From Ascaphus truei (Eukaryota > Chordata > Amphibia > Anura > Ascaphidae): a stretch of 64,000 nucleotides of DNA. The notes beneath the pieces were generated by a model, which was not told the origin of the DNA, made no database searches, and saw only the letters and a list, made by a program, of their open reading frames with translations. Below are positions 1 through 11,220 of this stretch, piece after piece (the stretch's first letter is position 1; every line of letters starts with the position of its first letter). Where the stretch lies: positions 232,446,597 to 232,510,596 of the forward strand of contig CM071568.1 of the NCBI GenBank assembly GCA_036426205.1. Reading direction: 5' to 3'. The translations under genes were made by a program, and so were the position numbers.

Positions 1-2553
1 GCTCTGTTTTTCTTACAATAGACAATGGATTAGAAATAAATACATTCCATAGAACGGATTTACGTTAAACCTGCCAGTGGGGGTTCTTTTTAATGTACAT
101 AACCAAGCCACATAGGGGAATTTTAACTAATCCACGTGGATTTGAGTTGAAACAATCCGTACCATGCGGAACGGATTTTGAATGGAAAGCCAAGGAAATT
201 CCGGGAAACAGATTTTGACTGGTTTGTCCCTCTCTAGTATTAACCCCTAGGCCACCTTAGTTACCATGAAGGCATGCAAGTATTGCTTGACCTGGGGAAG
301 GGAGTAGAACTCCCGAAAGCATGTCCTTAAATATCAGTTGTTAGTCCTAATAATAAAGGCACCACTTAATACTGAAGTACTCGTTGATTTTGCACTATAG
401 TAACTGAAATAACATGGCTACTTTTATTTAATTGTCAAATATAAAAAGGAGTTCCCTACCTGTGATGCAAATTGTGTTCAGCTGGAACAATGTACACACC
501 TCAGGCTTGGCAGATTTTGTTTGAGGAAAATAAAATATTAAAATTAATCCACAGAGAAGAAGAATTTGAAACATCTCATTAAAATCGGTGCACCCTGAAA
601 CTCCTCCTTATGCCAATCTCTAAATCACAAGCTTATGCACACGGCACAAAACTTGGAACAAAGACCTTGATATATTGATGCAAGAGATGCAAGGTTAAAA
701 TTACACTAATTTAGTCAATGTTGCTCCAAATTTGTCTTTATACATTACACCCTTGTTCTTTCTTGACCTTGATACACTGACACAAAGTGACGCAAGACAC
801 AAGAAATTAAAGTTTATCAATGTTGCTCTTTTTCCCTCTAATGGCTTTTTACAAATTTGACAGTGAATGATATTTAATATGTTTTTACCAGAATACTTCT
901 AAAAAAACTAAAATAGGTACCGCTACCCTAAAAGTTAATATTAATAATATTTATATCTAGATATCCATGAGACAATGTATTATCAATTTATACAGACATT
1001 TCCAAACATCCATATAGTTTAAATAAATAAAATATATTGGCTTTAAAAATCTTGATTCCTATTTTATGATATTTTTTTGGTTCAAATGTTTACTCTGAAT
1101 GATGTTAGTTTCAACTCAGTAGTTGTTCTGTTGATAATTCTACTTCTTAATTTTAATTAATTGTCCTTGCATTTTTCCTTGTATTGGACAATTTGCAGTG
1201 CTGCTGCAATTGTGTAGAAGTGACATACTTTTCTCTAGCAGTCCTCCTGCGATGCAAGGTCAATTGTAAGTCTTTCTTCCATAAGCAGCTCCATTGCTTC
1301 ATGCATCACAATGTAAAAAAAAAAAAAAAAATCACTTTTAATACTATGAATGCAATTCTTATCCCAACCAGTGGCCGTGGAATTAAACAGCGGTCTCTAG
1401 AGTATAGAATGTTCACAATAGCTTCCTACGGTTCACCGAAAACCATTAATTTCACCTTTCAATGGGAATAAAGAGCTTGCAAATTTGATGCAACCCAACA
1501 GTGCTTCAGCATTTTGATGTCCCTATGATTTAGACTGCACACATTTTATACATCTGGTTTTCATTTTATGCATATGATTACTATTTACCAGAACAGGAAA
1601 AAAAATATTTATTGTTACATTTCAATCAATTTGAATTACAGCATGTTATTATTATTATTATTATTCTTTTTAATTTTGCCTATTTTGGTTGCTATTCAAT
1701 CTAAGCTTCTATTTTGTCTAAATATATAAACTTTTTAAACTGCACCAAAGCTTGAGTCATCATCATCACTAACTAAATAGCTTCTGTTGTTTGATCTGCA
1801 GACTATAGTAAGTGGGAATAAAATCATAATTTAAATAAAATATGTTTACAAAAGCACACAGCAGTATTTAATTTAAAATCACATGTAATACTTTTTCATT
1901 TTTTTCTACATATTTATATCACAGATCCTTTATGATTTCCCTCTCCCACCCACAGTTTAACTAGCACGTTATACCTAAATACTGTAATACTTTTATATGT
2001 TTACAATGCAAGTCATATTTGTTGCCTTCTTCGGCAGGTTTGTCATACATGGAGTTGGTCATAAACTATGGTTGCTACTGGTTTAATAAAAAGTCACTTG
2101 GGGTACTTCATTGCCCATTTTGATTTTTTGAACCAGGATCTATTATACCTACTGTAATGTGTAAGGTTAGTTAATATCATTTTTTTACAAAGAAACCTGG
2201 TGTTTGAAGCATATTTTCTTGGTGACTATGGCACTAATAATAATAACAACTCCTAGTTAGCACAATGATGTGCACCACCGAATATAATACATTGGTAAAC
2301 CTTATTACATAAGTCTGAAAGTGGAAGTTAAAATAAGATATCTACTGTACAAATACAAGTACTGTACATATAAGAACAATAACTACATGGCATGATAGCA
2401 CTTTAAATTAGTAGCTCTTTGGGTCTCTGGTGCCAATAACCCAGTTCTAAAAATCCACAGATCATCTTCTAAGAAAGTTACTTTAGATTTTGCAGGAATT
2501 CTCGAGGTATTAAATGTATTTTTGCAGTAGGGGAAATCTCATGGATAAATCTC
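1..2553. other. AT-rich DNA with one PLE remnant, no gene seen
   Basis: Apart from the Penelope-like remnant near 260-395, I see no supportable gene here. The longest open frame (1184-1471) runs through a poly(A) stretch at about 1314-1330 that it reads as lysines, and has no recognisable domain. There is a short TTA run near 1645-1665. Splice-site pairs enclosing conserved-looking protein were not found. Confidence 0.6.
260..395 (+). mobile_element. Penelope-like element end with decayed hammerhead-like motif
   Basis: At 291-326 the sequence reads CTGGGGA, then a perfect 6-bp stem (GGGAGT/ACTCCC) and GAAAG. This matches the order of a hammerhead core (CTGANGA, stem II, GAAA) with core position A6 changed to G. 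The downstream tail, with TTAGTCC, an AATAAA-like run and TAATACTGAAG, is shared with the palindromic PLE end at 11789-11996, so the two belong to one family. PLE terminal repeats are known to carry hammerhead motifs; assignment to PLE is inference from that and from the family resemblance inside the window. Confidence 0.55.
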
Positions 2554-2970
2554 GATTCAGTCAGTCACCCACCCACCCAGGCAGTCAGTCACCCAACCCA
2601 GGCAGTCAGTCACCCACCCACCCAGGCAGTCAGTCACGATCCCACCCAACCCAACCACCCACCCACCCAGTCAGTCAGTCAGTCAGTCAAGGCAGTCAGT
2701 CACCCACCCACCCAGGCAGTCAGTCACCCACCCAAAGGGCAGTCAGTCACCCACCCAGGCAGTCAGTCACCCACCCAGGCAGTCACTCACCCACCCACCC
2801 AGTCAGTCACCCACCCAGACAGTCAGTCAGTTACCCACCTACCCAGGACATCAGTCACCCACTCAGTCAGTCAGTCAACCCTGGCTGTCAGTCACCCACC
2901 CACCCAGGCAGTCACCCATCCACCGAGGCAGTCAGTCAGTCAGTCAGTCACCCACCCAGGTAGGCAGTCA
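2554..2970. repeat. CAGT/CACC minisatellite
   Basis: About 400 bp made of two short modules, CAGTCAGT and CACCCACCCAGG, in irregular alternation. It opens a frame of 149 residues rich in Ser, His, Pro and Gln, but that frame is only the translation of the repeat and I do not treat it as a gene. Confidence 0.95.
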
Positions 2971-4105
2971 TCTGTTTTTTTGTTTAAAATATAAAAATAA
3001 ACAGATTGTATTGTAATGTTTTTTTCCGTATTACAATAAGAAGAAAACAGTTAAGTAAAAGTTGTGCGCTAAAAAATATTTTTTTGCGGTAGGTGCGCTA
3101 TGGCTTTGGGAGGGGTGGGGGGGCTGCTCCTTTCATTTGTCCTGGGCCCCATGATTTCTGTATCAGACAGACCCATGACCCATGTCTGTGCTTCTGCCTT
3201 CCTCTGCCAGTGCACGTTTCAAACATGCAGGTCTGTATGACTGTGACATGACCTCCCGTGGTGTGTGAAGGGAGGTCTCATGAATTAATGGGGTGCTCCT
3301 ATGCGGCAATCAAAGGTACAGGACACGGGGGAGAAAAGGCAGTGGTTGGGGGCCACAGGTCAAGTTCCCACTTGTAACCCAACAATACTCTAAAGGCTGT
3401 TTACCATAGTCTCTGTGCTTTAAACATGCATTGTCAGCCTACATTTCGCTAAAAACTTTAGATTGAGACAACTACAGTGCCTTATATTTTGACATTGTTA
3501 TGAACTTATGACAGGCAAAACTAATTTTATATCCTTCAAACATCTATAAGTGTCACATCTATGTCACATGCAGGAGCACAACCTTGTCGCAAAAACAACC
3601 TAACATTTCGGTTAAAGTAATTAATCATATGACAAATGTTGTTTCAAGTCTCTCAATGAATGGTACTGGAGCTTGTTGCTGTGCAATACATTAGCCCAAA
3701 TACATCAAATTGCGGTAACCTAAAAATGCAGTATTATGGCCCAAAAAATTAGTTGTTTTTATAGTTAAATACATAAACGTTGCACCTCCCAAACTAATGC
3801 ACTTTTTATCGGATCCGTTCAAAATATCGAATCCGATAAAAAAAGAGGCCTAATATTACATTGCTGGTATTAATGGCCATTCAGCATGTTATGATGTTTA
3901 TTGCAGTGGGATTAATACCAAAAATACTGTAAAATAGCCATGTCGTTCCTATGTACAGTATATGATGGCCAATACAGTATATTGTCCATTATTTACATAG
4001 GCAAAATAAGCTAAGCCAACCTGAAATAGATCAAGTACATTACAGAACATATTATCCCCTTAGTAGCCCACAAATCAACTAGTCATGGGTTTCTATAACT
4101 AGCTG
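2971..4105. other. No gene seen; small hairpin
   Basis: No coding signal. The one structured piece is a hairpin at 3802-3845 whose arms read CTTTTTATCGGAT and ATCCGATAAAAAAAG around a 16-base loop. It could be a tiny fold-back element or the end of a MITE; there is no second copy in the window to decide. Confidence 0.5.
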
Positions 4106-4109
4106 AACA

Positions 4110-4340
4110 CAAAGTGATTAGTATAAATATAAAACTACACTACCTACCCCCCTTGGCCACTTTAGTGGCTAGTAAAGCATTGCCATGCAATGCTTTACTA
4201 ACCGCTAAGGTAACCAGGTGTTTAACCCCTCCCACTAACCTCCCACAGGAAACTACCTTCATCACCCACCCCTCCTACCCCCTCCCAACAAATTTGCTCC
4301 TCTTCTAGACTAATGGTCAATAGTTCTATTAGCTAAATTC
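4110..4340. repeat. Left arm of palindromic dispersed repeat (family A)
   Basis: This arm carries a self-complementary block near 4160-4220 (TAGTGGCTAGTAAAGCATTG ... CAATGCTTTACTAACC) and a GC-rich stretch ending in TAGTTCTATTAGC. The reverse complement of the same features, in reverse order, resumes at 5283-5460, after an L2 fragment. Related sequence occurs at 5690-5900, 8290-8500, 18120-18800, 30060-31480 and 50740-52560. I cannot tell which transposon class made it; long palindromic arms without ORFs suggest a non-autonomous DNA element. Confidence 0.6.
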
Positions 4341-4436
4341 TTTCTTTTCTACTTTGTCTCTTCTTGAGGCAAAATGTTGCCCCTTGGTGTTCTTCCTGTC
4401 TTCTGAGATGTCCCATGCCTTATTAAAGGGCTGGGG

Positions 4437-5280
4437 ATGACACAGAAGGCCAGTCACATGGTATACAACCAACCCTATTGGTTGATGTACCATGTGATCC
4501 TTTCACCTTTGCCTGAAAATAACAGGTATCAGGCCCTCAGTAAAATAACTAATGACCTCCATGCCGCCAAAGACATAAGTCATGACATTCTGCTCATATT
4601 GCTCGACCTCTCTGCAGCCTTTAATACTGTGGACAACCCACTTCTTCACATTCTCCATTCTCTTGGTATCCATAACAAACCTTTATTCTTGATTTATTCT
4701 TACCTCTCCCATCGTACTTTCAGTGTCTCGCTCACTAACACTTTGTCATCCTCTGTTGATCTATCTGAGGGTGTATCCAAGGGGTCTGTTCTGGGACCTC
4801 TTCTCTTTTTTCTTTACACACTCCTTCTAGGTGACCTTATCACATCTCTTGGGTTCAAATATCATCTCTATGCTGATGACACACAAGTTTACTTTTCAAC
4901 CTTTTACCTTACACCTGCTCTACAGACCAAAGCTTCTGAATGTCTCTCCACTATATCATCCTGCATGGCCCTCGACTGGCTCAATCTTAACATGTCAAAG
5001 ACAGAGCTCTTCATTCTTCCTCCCAAGCCTGGCCCGACTGTCCCTTCTACATTACTGTTGGCAACACTATCATAGATCCAGTACAACAAGCAGGCTGCCT
5101 AGGTGTCACATTTGACTCCTCCCTCACATTCTTCTCTCATATTCACAATGTAGCTAAAATCTGTTTTTTTTCCTCTGTAACATTGTAAATATACACAATT
5201 TCCTCTGTTGCTCTACTGCAAAAACTCTAACATATCCCCTCATTCTCTCCCATCTCAACTATTGTAACCTTCTACAGTCC
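4437..5280 (+). pseudogene. L2-clade LINE reverse transcriptase fragment
   Basis: An open frame of 212 codons (4437-5075) encodes the central part of an L2-type reverse transcriptase, recognisable from about residue 25: a palm block LLDLSAAFNTVD, the block [13 protein letters not shown], and the catalytic block [12 protein letters not shown] with both aspartates present. L2-like thumb sequence continues after a frameshift to about 5280. There is no endonuclease domain and no 3' tail, so this is a truncated, dead copy. It sits between the two arms of the palindromic repeat (4110-4340 and 5283-5460), so it was either inserted into or captured by that element. Confidence 0.88.
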
Positions 5281-5282
5281 AC

Positions 5283-5940
5283 ATTGGGCTAATAGAACTA
5301 TTGCCCATTACTGTGGGGGAGGGTTACTTTTGTTGGAGGTAGGGGAGTGGGTGATGGTTGTTTCCCCAGGGTGTCTGGTTTATCCCTTGATTACCTTAGT
5401 GGTTAGTAAGGTATTACTTAGCAATACTTTACTAGCCACTAAGGTAGTCCAGGGGTGGTAAGTAATGTATTTTAATAATGTTTGTTATTGTTAATGTTTT
5501 TATGCAGGTTACCATTGATTGCCAATGTTGCTATCTAGGCCCACATTTAGAGTAGCCATAGTGACAGTCAATGGGTTTATGGTTAAACTTTTTTTTTTTT
5601 TTTTTTAATATTTGTAATTTAGTGGTGTATTTCTGTATACGTGTATTTTATTTTCCAATGTCCCAAAGCACTATTAGACACATTTGGCTATTAGGGCTAT
5701 TGGCCATTTGTCTAGGGGTGGAGGTATGTTTGTTGGGAGGTGGTGGGGATAGCAACGTGTGTGAGAAGAGGATAGTTGCCCAGGGAGGATGGTTAGGCCT
5801 CCCATGGAGGATGGGGGTGGCAGGAGGGGTTAACTCCTTTACCGTAGCGGTTAGTAAAGTATTGAATGGCAATGCTTTACCAGCTACTAAGGGGGCTGTA
5901 GTGTATGTAGTGTATTTTGTTTTAAGGTATTAAACCCTTG
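5283..5940. repeat. Right arm of palindromic repeat family A plus a further copy
   Basis: 5283-5460 is the approximate reverse complement of 4130-4340. A similar module, again with a paired TAGTAAAG/CTTTAC core and a GGTGGGGATAG stretch, repeats at 5690-5900. The 120-codon frame at 5571-5933 begins in a poly(T) tract (5590-5607) and lies within the repeat; I do not consider it a gene. Confidence 0.55.
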
Positions 5941-6727
5941 GATGTCTGTGGTATTCCTTGGAAACCACAGGCATTAAACATATTAATGTTATTTCTATCA
6001 TAGGCTTCTTTAATAATAGTTATTACAGAACTAAATGTGTGTAGAGGGCCTTGCTCTTAACTCCTGTTAAAGTATGCGTGCTGCCAGGGAGGTAGATGCT
6101 AGACAATTTAATAGTCTGTATCCATAGCCAGATACAGTGAGATCCCTATTATGGCGCACTGCAGACCTTTATGTTATACGCAGTCAGAGGTAGCAAAAAG
6201 GTATATCTAAAATCAATTTTATTCGCACTCATATGCAATATTTAAAAATAGACATATGTAAGTCTATGTATTCTACTGTAGTCACTCAGTTGATCCTTGT
6301 GGTTAAACAATAATAGATATGTCGAGCGTTTCGTCTTAGTTAGGTGTTATTTGCCAGAGATGTAGTATTTGAGGTTCTTTGACCTATATGTGTGCCTTAT
6401 TCTGGATTTTGGTATTGGTGATTGTTCATGTTACTCTCATAATTACCTCTGGTGGGAATAATACAGCTCTAGGGATGTAAGTCTTCCAGACTTATAGTTA
6501 TAATATTGTAACTTTGGTAGATGTTGGTTAGGAAGGGGTGTTTTAAATCTATAGTTCCTTGCAAGAGAGATCACAATGGCCGTGGTGGCTAGTGTACATG
6601 TAGTTATATGTACTCCAATAGTAGCTAGTGACATTGGCCGGGTATTGCGTTTTAGTTTTACAAATACCTCATGTGTGTACTTTGCCCGTATTACTCGGGT
6701 CCAGTGCAAGGTACACCCTTCTGTCGT
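5941..6727. other. No gene; possible decayed minus-strand PLE end
   Basis: On the minus strand near 6323-6345 there is AAGACGAAACGCTCGAC, resembling the 3' half of the hammerhead-like motif found elsewhere in this window, but a CTGANGA half is not clear. Nothing else supportable is visible. The 102-codon minus frame at 6443-6751 has no recognisable domain. Confidence 0.3.
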
Positions 6728-7120
6728 ATGAATGTTATTGTGTGGCTGCAATTCCCTATCGCGTGAAATGATTCCTTTCTAATGGTCTCACTGCGCATGC
6801 GTCATTATTATTGTGTGAGAGTCCTATCCTGGTGATGAGTGCGGTACGCAGAGGAGAGGCAAGGTAAGTAAAACCTAGTATGTAGATCCCTGATCAAGCA
6901 GCAGGGTTATTAGGAAGTGAATGGTGTTTTACCAATTTTTTGCAGAAGAAATCATCTCATTGACTGTGTAAAACTATATTCTCTGGTTTCCTATGGTGCT
7001 GTGTTTCACTCATCACAAGGATAGGATTCTCACACAATAATAATGACGCATGCGCAGTGAGACCATGAGAAAGGAATCATTTCACGCGATAGGAAATTGC
7101 AGCCACACAATAACATTCAT
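6728..7120. mobile_element. Fold-back element with ~113-bp inverted arms
   Basis: Bases 6728-6840 and 7008-7120 are near-perfect reverse complements separated by about 167 bp. Each arm contains TGCGCATGCG, an NRF1-type motif (6792-6801; 7045-7054). No transposase lies inside. It is adjacent to a Harbinger-type MYB-like ORF at 7228, so the two could be parts of one element, but I cannot show shared termini. It may alternatively be a stand-alone fold-back MITE. Confidence 0.8.
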
Positions 7121-7227
7121 GTTGTAATCTTTTTACAAACAATGGGTTAACATGCATAACCACAAAGCACACCCGCAGTCATTCTTTGTCACAGTAATGT
7201 TTAACAAGTTCAGCCTCAAAAGCAGAA

Positions 7228-7506
7228 ATGTGGCAACAAATAACATTGGCTGTGTCTGCGTGTGGGAATAATGTCAGGGACCGCACAAATTGTCGGAAGA
7301 GATTTGATGATATCAAGGCCAATTTAAAGAAAAAAATCCAAGCACAACGGATGCATGCTTCTGCCACTGGAGGTGGGCCGCCAACACAAGCTCTAATCTT
7401 AACTCCATTGGAGGAGCAGCTGTGTGAAAAATTTCTTCCTGTCATCATGGAGGGTTTGCCAGGGGACAGAGATCAGAATTTATTCAGCTCAATTTCCACC
7501 AGGTGA
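7228..7506 (+). pseudogene. MYB/SANT-like protein fragment of Harbinger type
   Basis: 92 codons. Residues 1-40 resemble the last helices of a MYB/SANT-like (trihelix) DNA-binding domain: W at 2, then CRKRFDDIKANLKKKI. This is followed by TGGGPP and LTPLEEQL, a combination I know from the MYB-like second protein of PIF/Harbinger transposons and from domesticated relatives (NAIF1/MSANTD-type, often named 'myb-related transcription factor, partner of profilin-like'). The first helix is missing in this frame, so the ORF is a 5'-truncated piece or a last exon. In Harbinger this protein helps bring the transposase to DNA. No DDE transposase was seen nearby. Confidence 0.68.
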
Positions 7507-7614
7507 CAAATGTTACTGTACTACGCGTGTCCTGTGTTACAGTTTTTATCTATATTTCCACTGCAACTTATAATTTCTTCCAAATATAAGCATACCTACA
7601 TATATATCTGTATA

Positions 7615-7616
<2 letters not shown>

Positions 7617-7663
<47 letters not shown>
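7617..7663. repeat. (TC)n microsatellite
   Basis: About 23 uninterrupted TC units. Confidence 0.98.
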
Positions 7664-7666
<3 letters not shown>

Positions 7667-7859
7667 GTTTTTATTTAGTGAAGTGTGTTTTTTTGGAGTT
7701 GACTTATGTTTTATTATTGTGTGTCTTGTGTATTAATGTATTGTAATTAGGGTGCCCATTGAGTGCTATAGTGTCTTATCATGCCAATATTATTATATGG
7801 GTATGATGTACCACTATACTACTCAATGGGTACAGTGTGGGTACAGAGGCGGCACATTT

Positions 7860-8280
7860 TATTTGAGTGCGGCTAGCTCCGCAAGCCTGGGGATGCCCCG
7901 GCATGCTAGCCGCACTCTCTTGGCGTGCCGCGCGTCATCGGCGTGCCGCGCGTCATCGACGCGCGGTCACGCGTCATCTGGTGCCTGCGCCCCCTGCACG
8001 CGCATCCAGGGCTCCCCGAGGGAGCCCTGGTGTCCCGCGATGTGGGGGACGGCGGCAGGGGGTTCCGGGGGTCCCGGCGGACCCGGCAGCGGGAGAGAGA
8101 AAGCCCAGATCGGAGGGCGCTCCTCCGTGTCTTTGGCGCGCGCCCGGCACCCTCTGGCACGCGCCAGGTTACTGCTGGCAAATGCTCGAATAAACTCGGC
8201 CGCAGCAGTATAGTCAGTCCGGGGTGGGTGCTTAGGCTTCACGGATGGGTGAAGGGAGTATTAGCGCTAAGGATGGGTGT
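7860..8280. other. GC- and CpG-rich patch
   Basis: An abrupt GC-rich island in AT-rich surroundings with a tandem CGTGCCGCGCGTCATCG duplicate near 7923-7960 and a short palindrome (GGGCTCCCCGAGGGAGCCC, about 8010-8028). Several overlapping frames are open on both strands only because stop codons are rare in GC-rich DNA; none resembles a protein. It could be a CpG island, or the core of a GC-rich repeat, since palindromic repeat family A follows directly. Confidence 0.55.
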
Positions 8281-8289
8281 CTAGATTTT

Positions 8290-8500
8290 GCGGGTGGGTA
8301 GCGGTTGGGTTAGCCCCTTTATTAAGGTAATGAAGGGGTTAAGTCCCCTGCAACCCCCCTGCAAGGCCTAAACAGCCACTAAGGGCCAAATTCCCCCTTC
8401 ACCCATCCTCGCTAGCCACAGTAAGCCTGGCATGGGTGTTTAACCCCTTCATTGCCTTAGCGGTTAGCCGCTAAGGTAATGAAGTTGCTGTAAATGCATT
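8290..8500. repeat. Palindromic repeat family A copy
   Basis: Contains the diagnostic hairpin of the family: 8448-8464 pairs with 8468-8484 (ATTGCCTTAGCGG / CCGCTAAGGTAAT). The same hairpin is at 30071-30108 and 50820-50857. Confidence 0.75.
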
Positions 8501-8739
8501 TTTCCTGCATCGGATGCATGCCGTGGGGCTCCGGAGCTGCTATTAATGGCTATCAGCTCCGGATACCCCCGGCATCAATCAAAGGCAGGAAAAGGGCCTG
8601 ATTTTTTTCTAAGTCCCGGCACATCGCAGCTCAATCTCCCCACCAATCTACCCAAATTTTGTGGTGTCCTGGATTTGGGGAGAAGAACGCCTTTTAGGGC
8701 TGCGATAGGCTGCGACAGCCGACTTGCGGGTATCTGAAT

Positions 8740-8940
8740 CGCGCGAGTTTATGATCCTTCCGAAAATGGTCGATAAGCGGCTGATCGCCGCTCAATTGGC
8801 GATTTTCTTTGGATCATAAAATTTTGCGTCCATACAGGCCGTTATCGAGCACTTATCGAGGCTTTCTGAATATGAGTAGCCATTTTGGTCGATAAGTGCT
8901 CGATAAGGGCCTTATCGAGGCTTTCTGAATGAGGCCCTAT
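8740..8940. repeat. TTATCGAG-rich repeat with 59-bp spaced direct repeats
   Basis: A 19-bp unit starting TTATCGAGGC occurs at 8853-8871 and 8912-8930, and its GATAAG/CTTATC parts also pair with each other. This is the kind of internally symmetric end sequence seen in other fold-back repeats of the window (for example 52640-52900). Class unknown. Confidence 0.55.
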
Positions 8941-9301
8941 GTGTTTATAAAATACATTTATTACCTTTCTCCATATTTAGAAGTATATTATGATCTACAT
9001 ACTGTATAGATATTAATACATATTCTATTTATATTGCTTTAATCAGAATATTTAATTTTGGTCCTTATAATTCTATAGTTCCACATCATATTTTGTAATA
9101 TTTTTTTATACATTTACACAATTTTTATCCTCTTTTTTTATGTTTTGTATTACAGTAAGTTCTTTGTTAAAATGGTTATACAGTATGTAATGCATTATGT
9201 TACTTGTATAAATGTGATTATTTCCCTTCCCACACATGAATTAGGTTGATCAATTAGACCATTAGGCTTTATATAGGGAGAGTCAGGGAAAAATGTCCTC
9301 A

Positions 9302-10860
9302 CCCCTGAAGAAGTTTGGTACAAGCAAACCGCGTAGGGTTAATTCCCTGGACTTGGACTTGTGACCCGATTCCAATAACCAGTGAAGCCAGCTGAGTACA
9401 ACAGAACATACTGTGAATGTTGGAACAGACACAGCACCTTCCAGTAGCCACGTCGCTCCCTGATGTCATCGGGTTGAAACGGGGAAACAAGGAAGAAGAG
9501 AACCAAGGGTCGAGACATGCAGTGTATACCACTCTCTGCTCCTTGCCTGGAATTCGGTTAAAAGCTGCTGCACCACGATTCTCTGATCCCTCTGTCCCGA
9601 ACATACCAATCTGCCAAATGTATCTGCCAAATTTTAAGTGGCTTTCTACTTTTTGCGTAGTAAACATATATACAGTTTTACACTACACTGTTTGTTTCAC
9701 TTTTTAGACATCCTATTAATCCAAGAACGGAAGACTCGAAATCATACTCATTGAGACTACATGATACACTCTCATTGGATTTAAAGATCTAAACACTTTT
9801 CAACATAAGTACTTTTTACCATACAGTCATGTTATATATCATTGCACATGTTTTTCATACCTGAGTAAGCCCTTCAGTCTATCATACAAACATTTTTGTC
9901 TCTTTCGAGGACCTAGTGTGACACCTCACACTGTAGCAGCTATTTAGAATAAGGATACACTGTACAGTAGATTAGTTTGTAGATTTATCACTGGTCACCG
10001 TTGTTCACTATTTTTAGTATCCTTTGCACGTGTCACTATTTTCACTTATACATGGTATGCGTATGTTTTTACCACCAAATTCAGCCAATCTTTTAGATTA
10101 GTGGCAATTCTGAAACGTCATTGGGGCATCCTGTGACATGATCCGGTCCTCAAAGATCATCTTGTTGCTGCACCTTCTCTAATATTTAGGAAGGCTGATA
10201 GCATCAAGAAAAGGTTAGCTCCAACTAAACTTAAATCTTCATCCAGTATTAGACCTCATTTTGGATTTACGGGTAATTTTAAGTGCAACAGAGGGAGGTG
10301 CATCACCTGCTCTTTAATTGACAGTAAAAAGTTTTTCACCTCTTCTGTTAGGGGTGACACTTTTCCTGTTAAAGGATTCATAAACTGCCAAACCTCATAT
10401 GTCATTTACATGCTGACCTGTAGTTGCGGCCTTCAATATGTAGGCCGCACTACACAGCCTTTATGTGTCAGGTTTCTTGAGCACAGGAGAAACATAATGA
10501 ATGGCATGAGCAATCATTATGTTTCCAGGCATTTTCTCCAGTGCCATGACAAAAAACCTGAAGGCCTAAAGATTATGGGACTTGAAGTGATCCCAGCATC
10601 TATATTGGGAGGTGACAGGTTTAAATCCCTTTACCATAGGGAGACTTTTTGGATTTTTCAGCTTCACAGCTTGGTTCCAAATGGTCTCAATGAAAACCTG
10701 GACACTAGCACAATTGTGTGAAGTTCAAGTTTTCCTTTTCCTTTTTTGGATATTCCTTTGTCTGGTTTGAAGTGTGTCTTTCCACTCCTGTGACTTCTGC
10801 ACTTCACCCTAGGATTTTTTTAGATTATACTATATATATATATATATATTAGAGAAAAAG
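9302..10860 (+). mobile_element. Penelope-like element, internally truncated
   Basis: Begins with a hammerhead-like motif at about 9302-9340 (ACCC stem, CTGAAGA, then a GCAAACCGCGTA that looks like a mutated GCGAAACGCGTA, then GGGT closing stem I). Terminal-repeat-like sequence follows, then a GIY-YIG endonuclease ORF (10071-10721), and the element ends near a TA microsatellite at about 10830-10850. The reverse transcriptase that should precede the endonuclease is absent, so the copy is non-autonomous. PLEs are known to pair an RT with a C-terminal GIY-YIG domain and to carry hammerheads in their terminal repeats. Confidence 0.75.
10071..10721 (+). pseudogene. PLE C-terminal GIY-YIG endonuclease domain
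   Basis: The plus frame through 10071-10721 reads, in order, a linker block RHWGIL, DPVL and IFRKA, then a Cys-rich segment (FKCNRGRCITC), VKGFINC, and the nuclease block CGLQYVGRTTQPLCVRFLEH (GIY-YIG equivalent LQYVG, catalytic Arg, EH), ending with RETFWI and LVPNGLN. One in-frame TGA at 10134-10136 interrupts it, so the open part starts at Met 10410 or just after the stop. The enzyme would nick target DNA for target-primed reverse transcription. The stop and the missing RT make it a pseudogene. Confidence 0.85.
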
Positions 10861-11220
10861 AGAAAAGAAGCGCCCGATCCTTGTATAAAATCAGATAAAC
10901 AAAGTTTTAATATCTCATGGACAAGACAAATGCACACTTACAATTTGTCTGATAAAATAAAGCATGTTATGGGACCTGCCCATGCACCAACTGAGGACTC
11001 CTCGGTCTCTTCTTTGTGTGTGAGTGTCAGTATTGCCTCCAAAAAGGATGTTGCTGTCAGCTGCTGTCTCCAGGGGAGTAATCCTAAGTGTTTGGGAGCA
11101 TTCAATCTCCACATGCGGCCGCCATTAGCCTTTCTTCTCACACTTGAAACCGGAAAAAAACTGCATTTATGGGCTCATATTCGTGTATTGAATTTTTTTT
11201 CATTGCTTATCACATGAACC
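10855..11220 (-). mobile_element. Possible minus-strand PLE end
   Basis: On the minus strand the segment ends in ATATTAAAAC...GGGCGCTTCTTTTCTC followed by a TA run. The same type of ending (a GCGC block, then a T-rich tract) is seen at the ends of other PLE pieces here (about 13480, 14850, and the minus-strand end at 43850). No hammerhead core was found at its other end. The ORFs on both strands at 10915-11217 show no known domain. Confidence 0.35.

Noticed and set aside
2514..2963. 149-codon open frame
   Set aside because: It is a translation of the CAGT/CACC minisatellite.
2554..2970. Regular repeats that could suggest a CRISPR array
   Set aside because: No constant repeat with unique spacers; the sequence is eukaryotic and the units are short and irregular.
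7752..8284. Several overlapping long frames on both strands
   Set aside because: GC-rich DNA with few stops; no frame has a domain or consistent composition.
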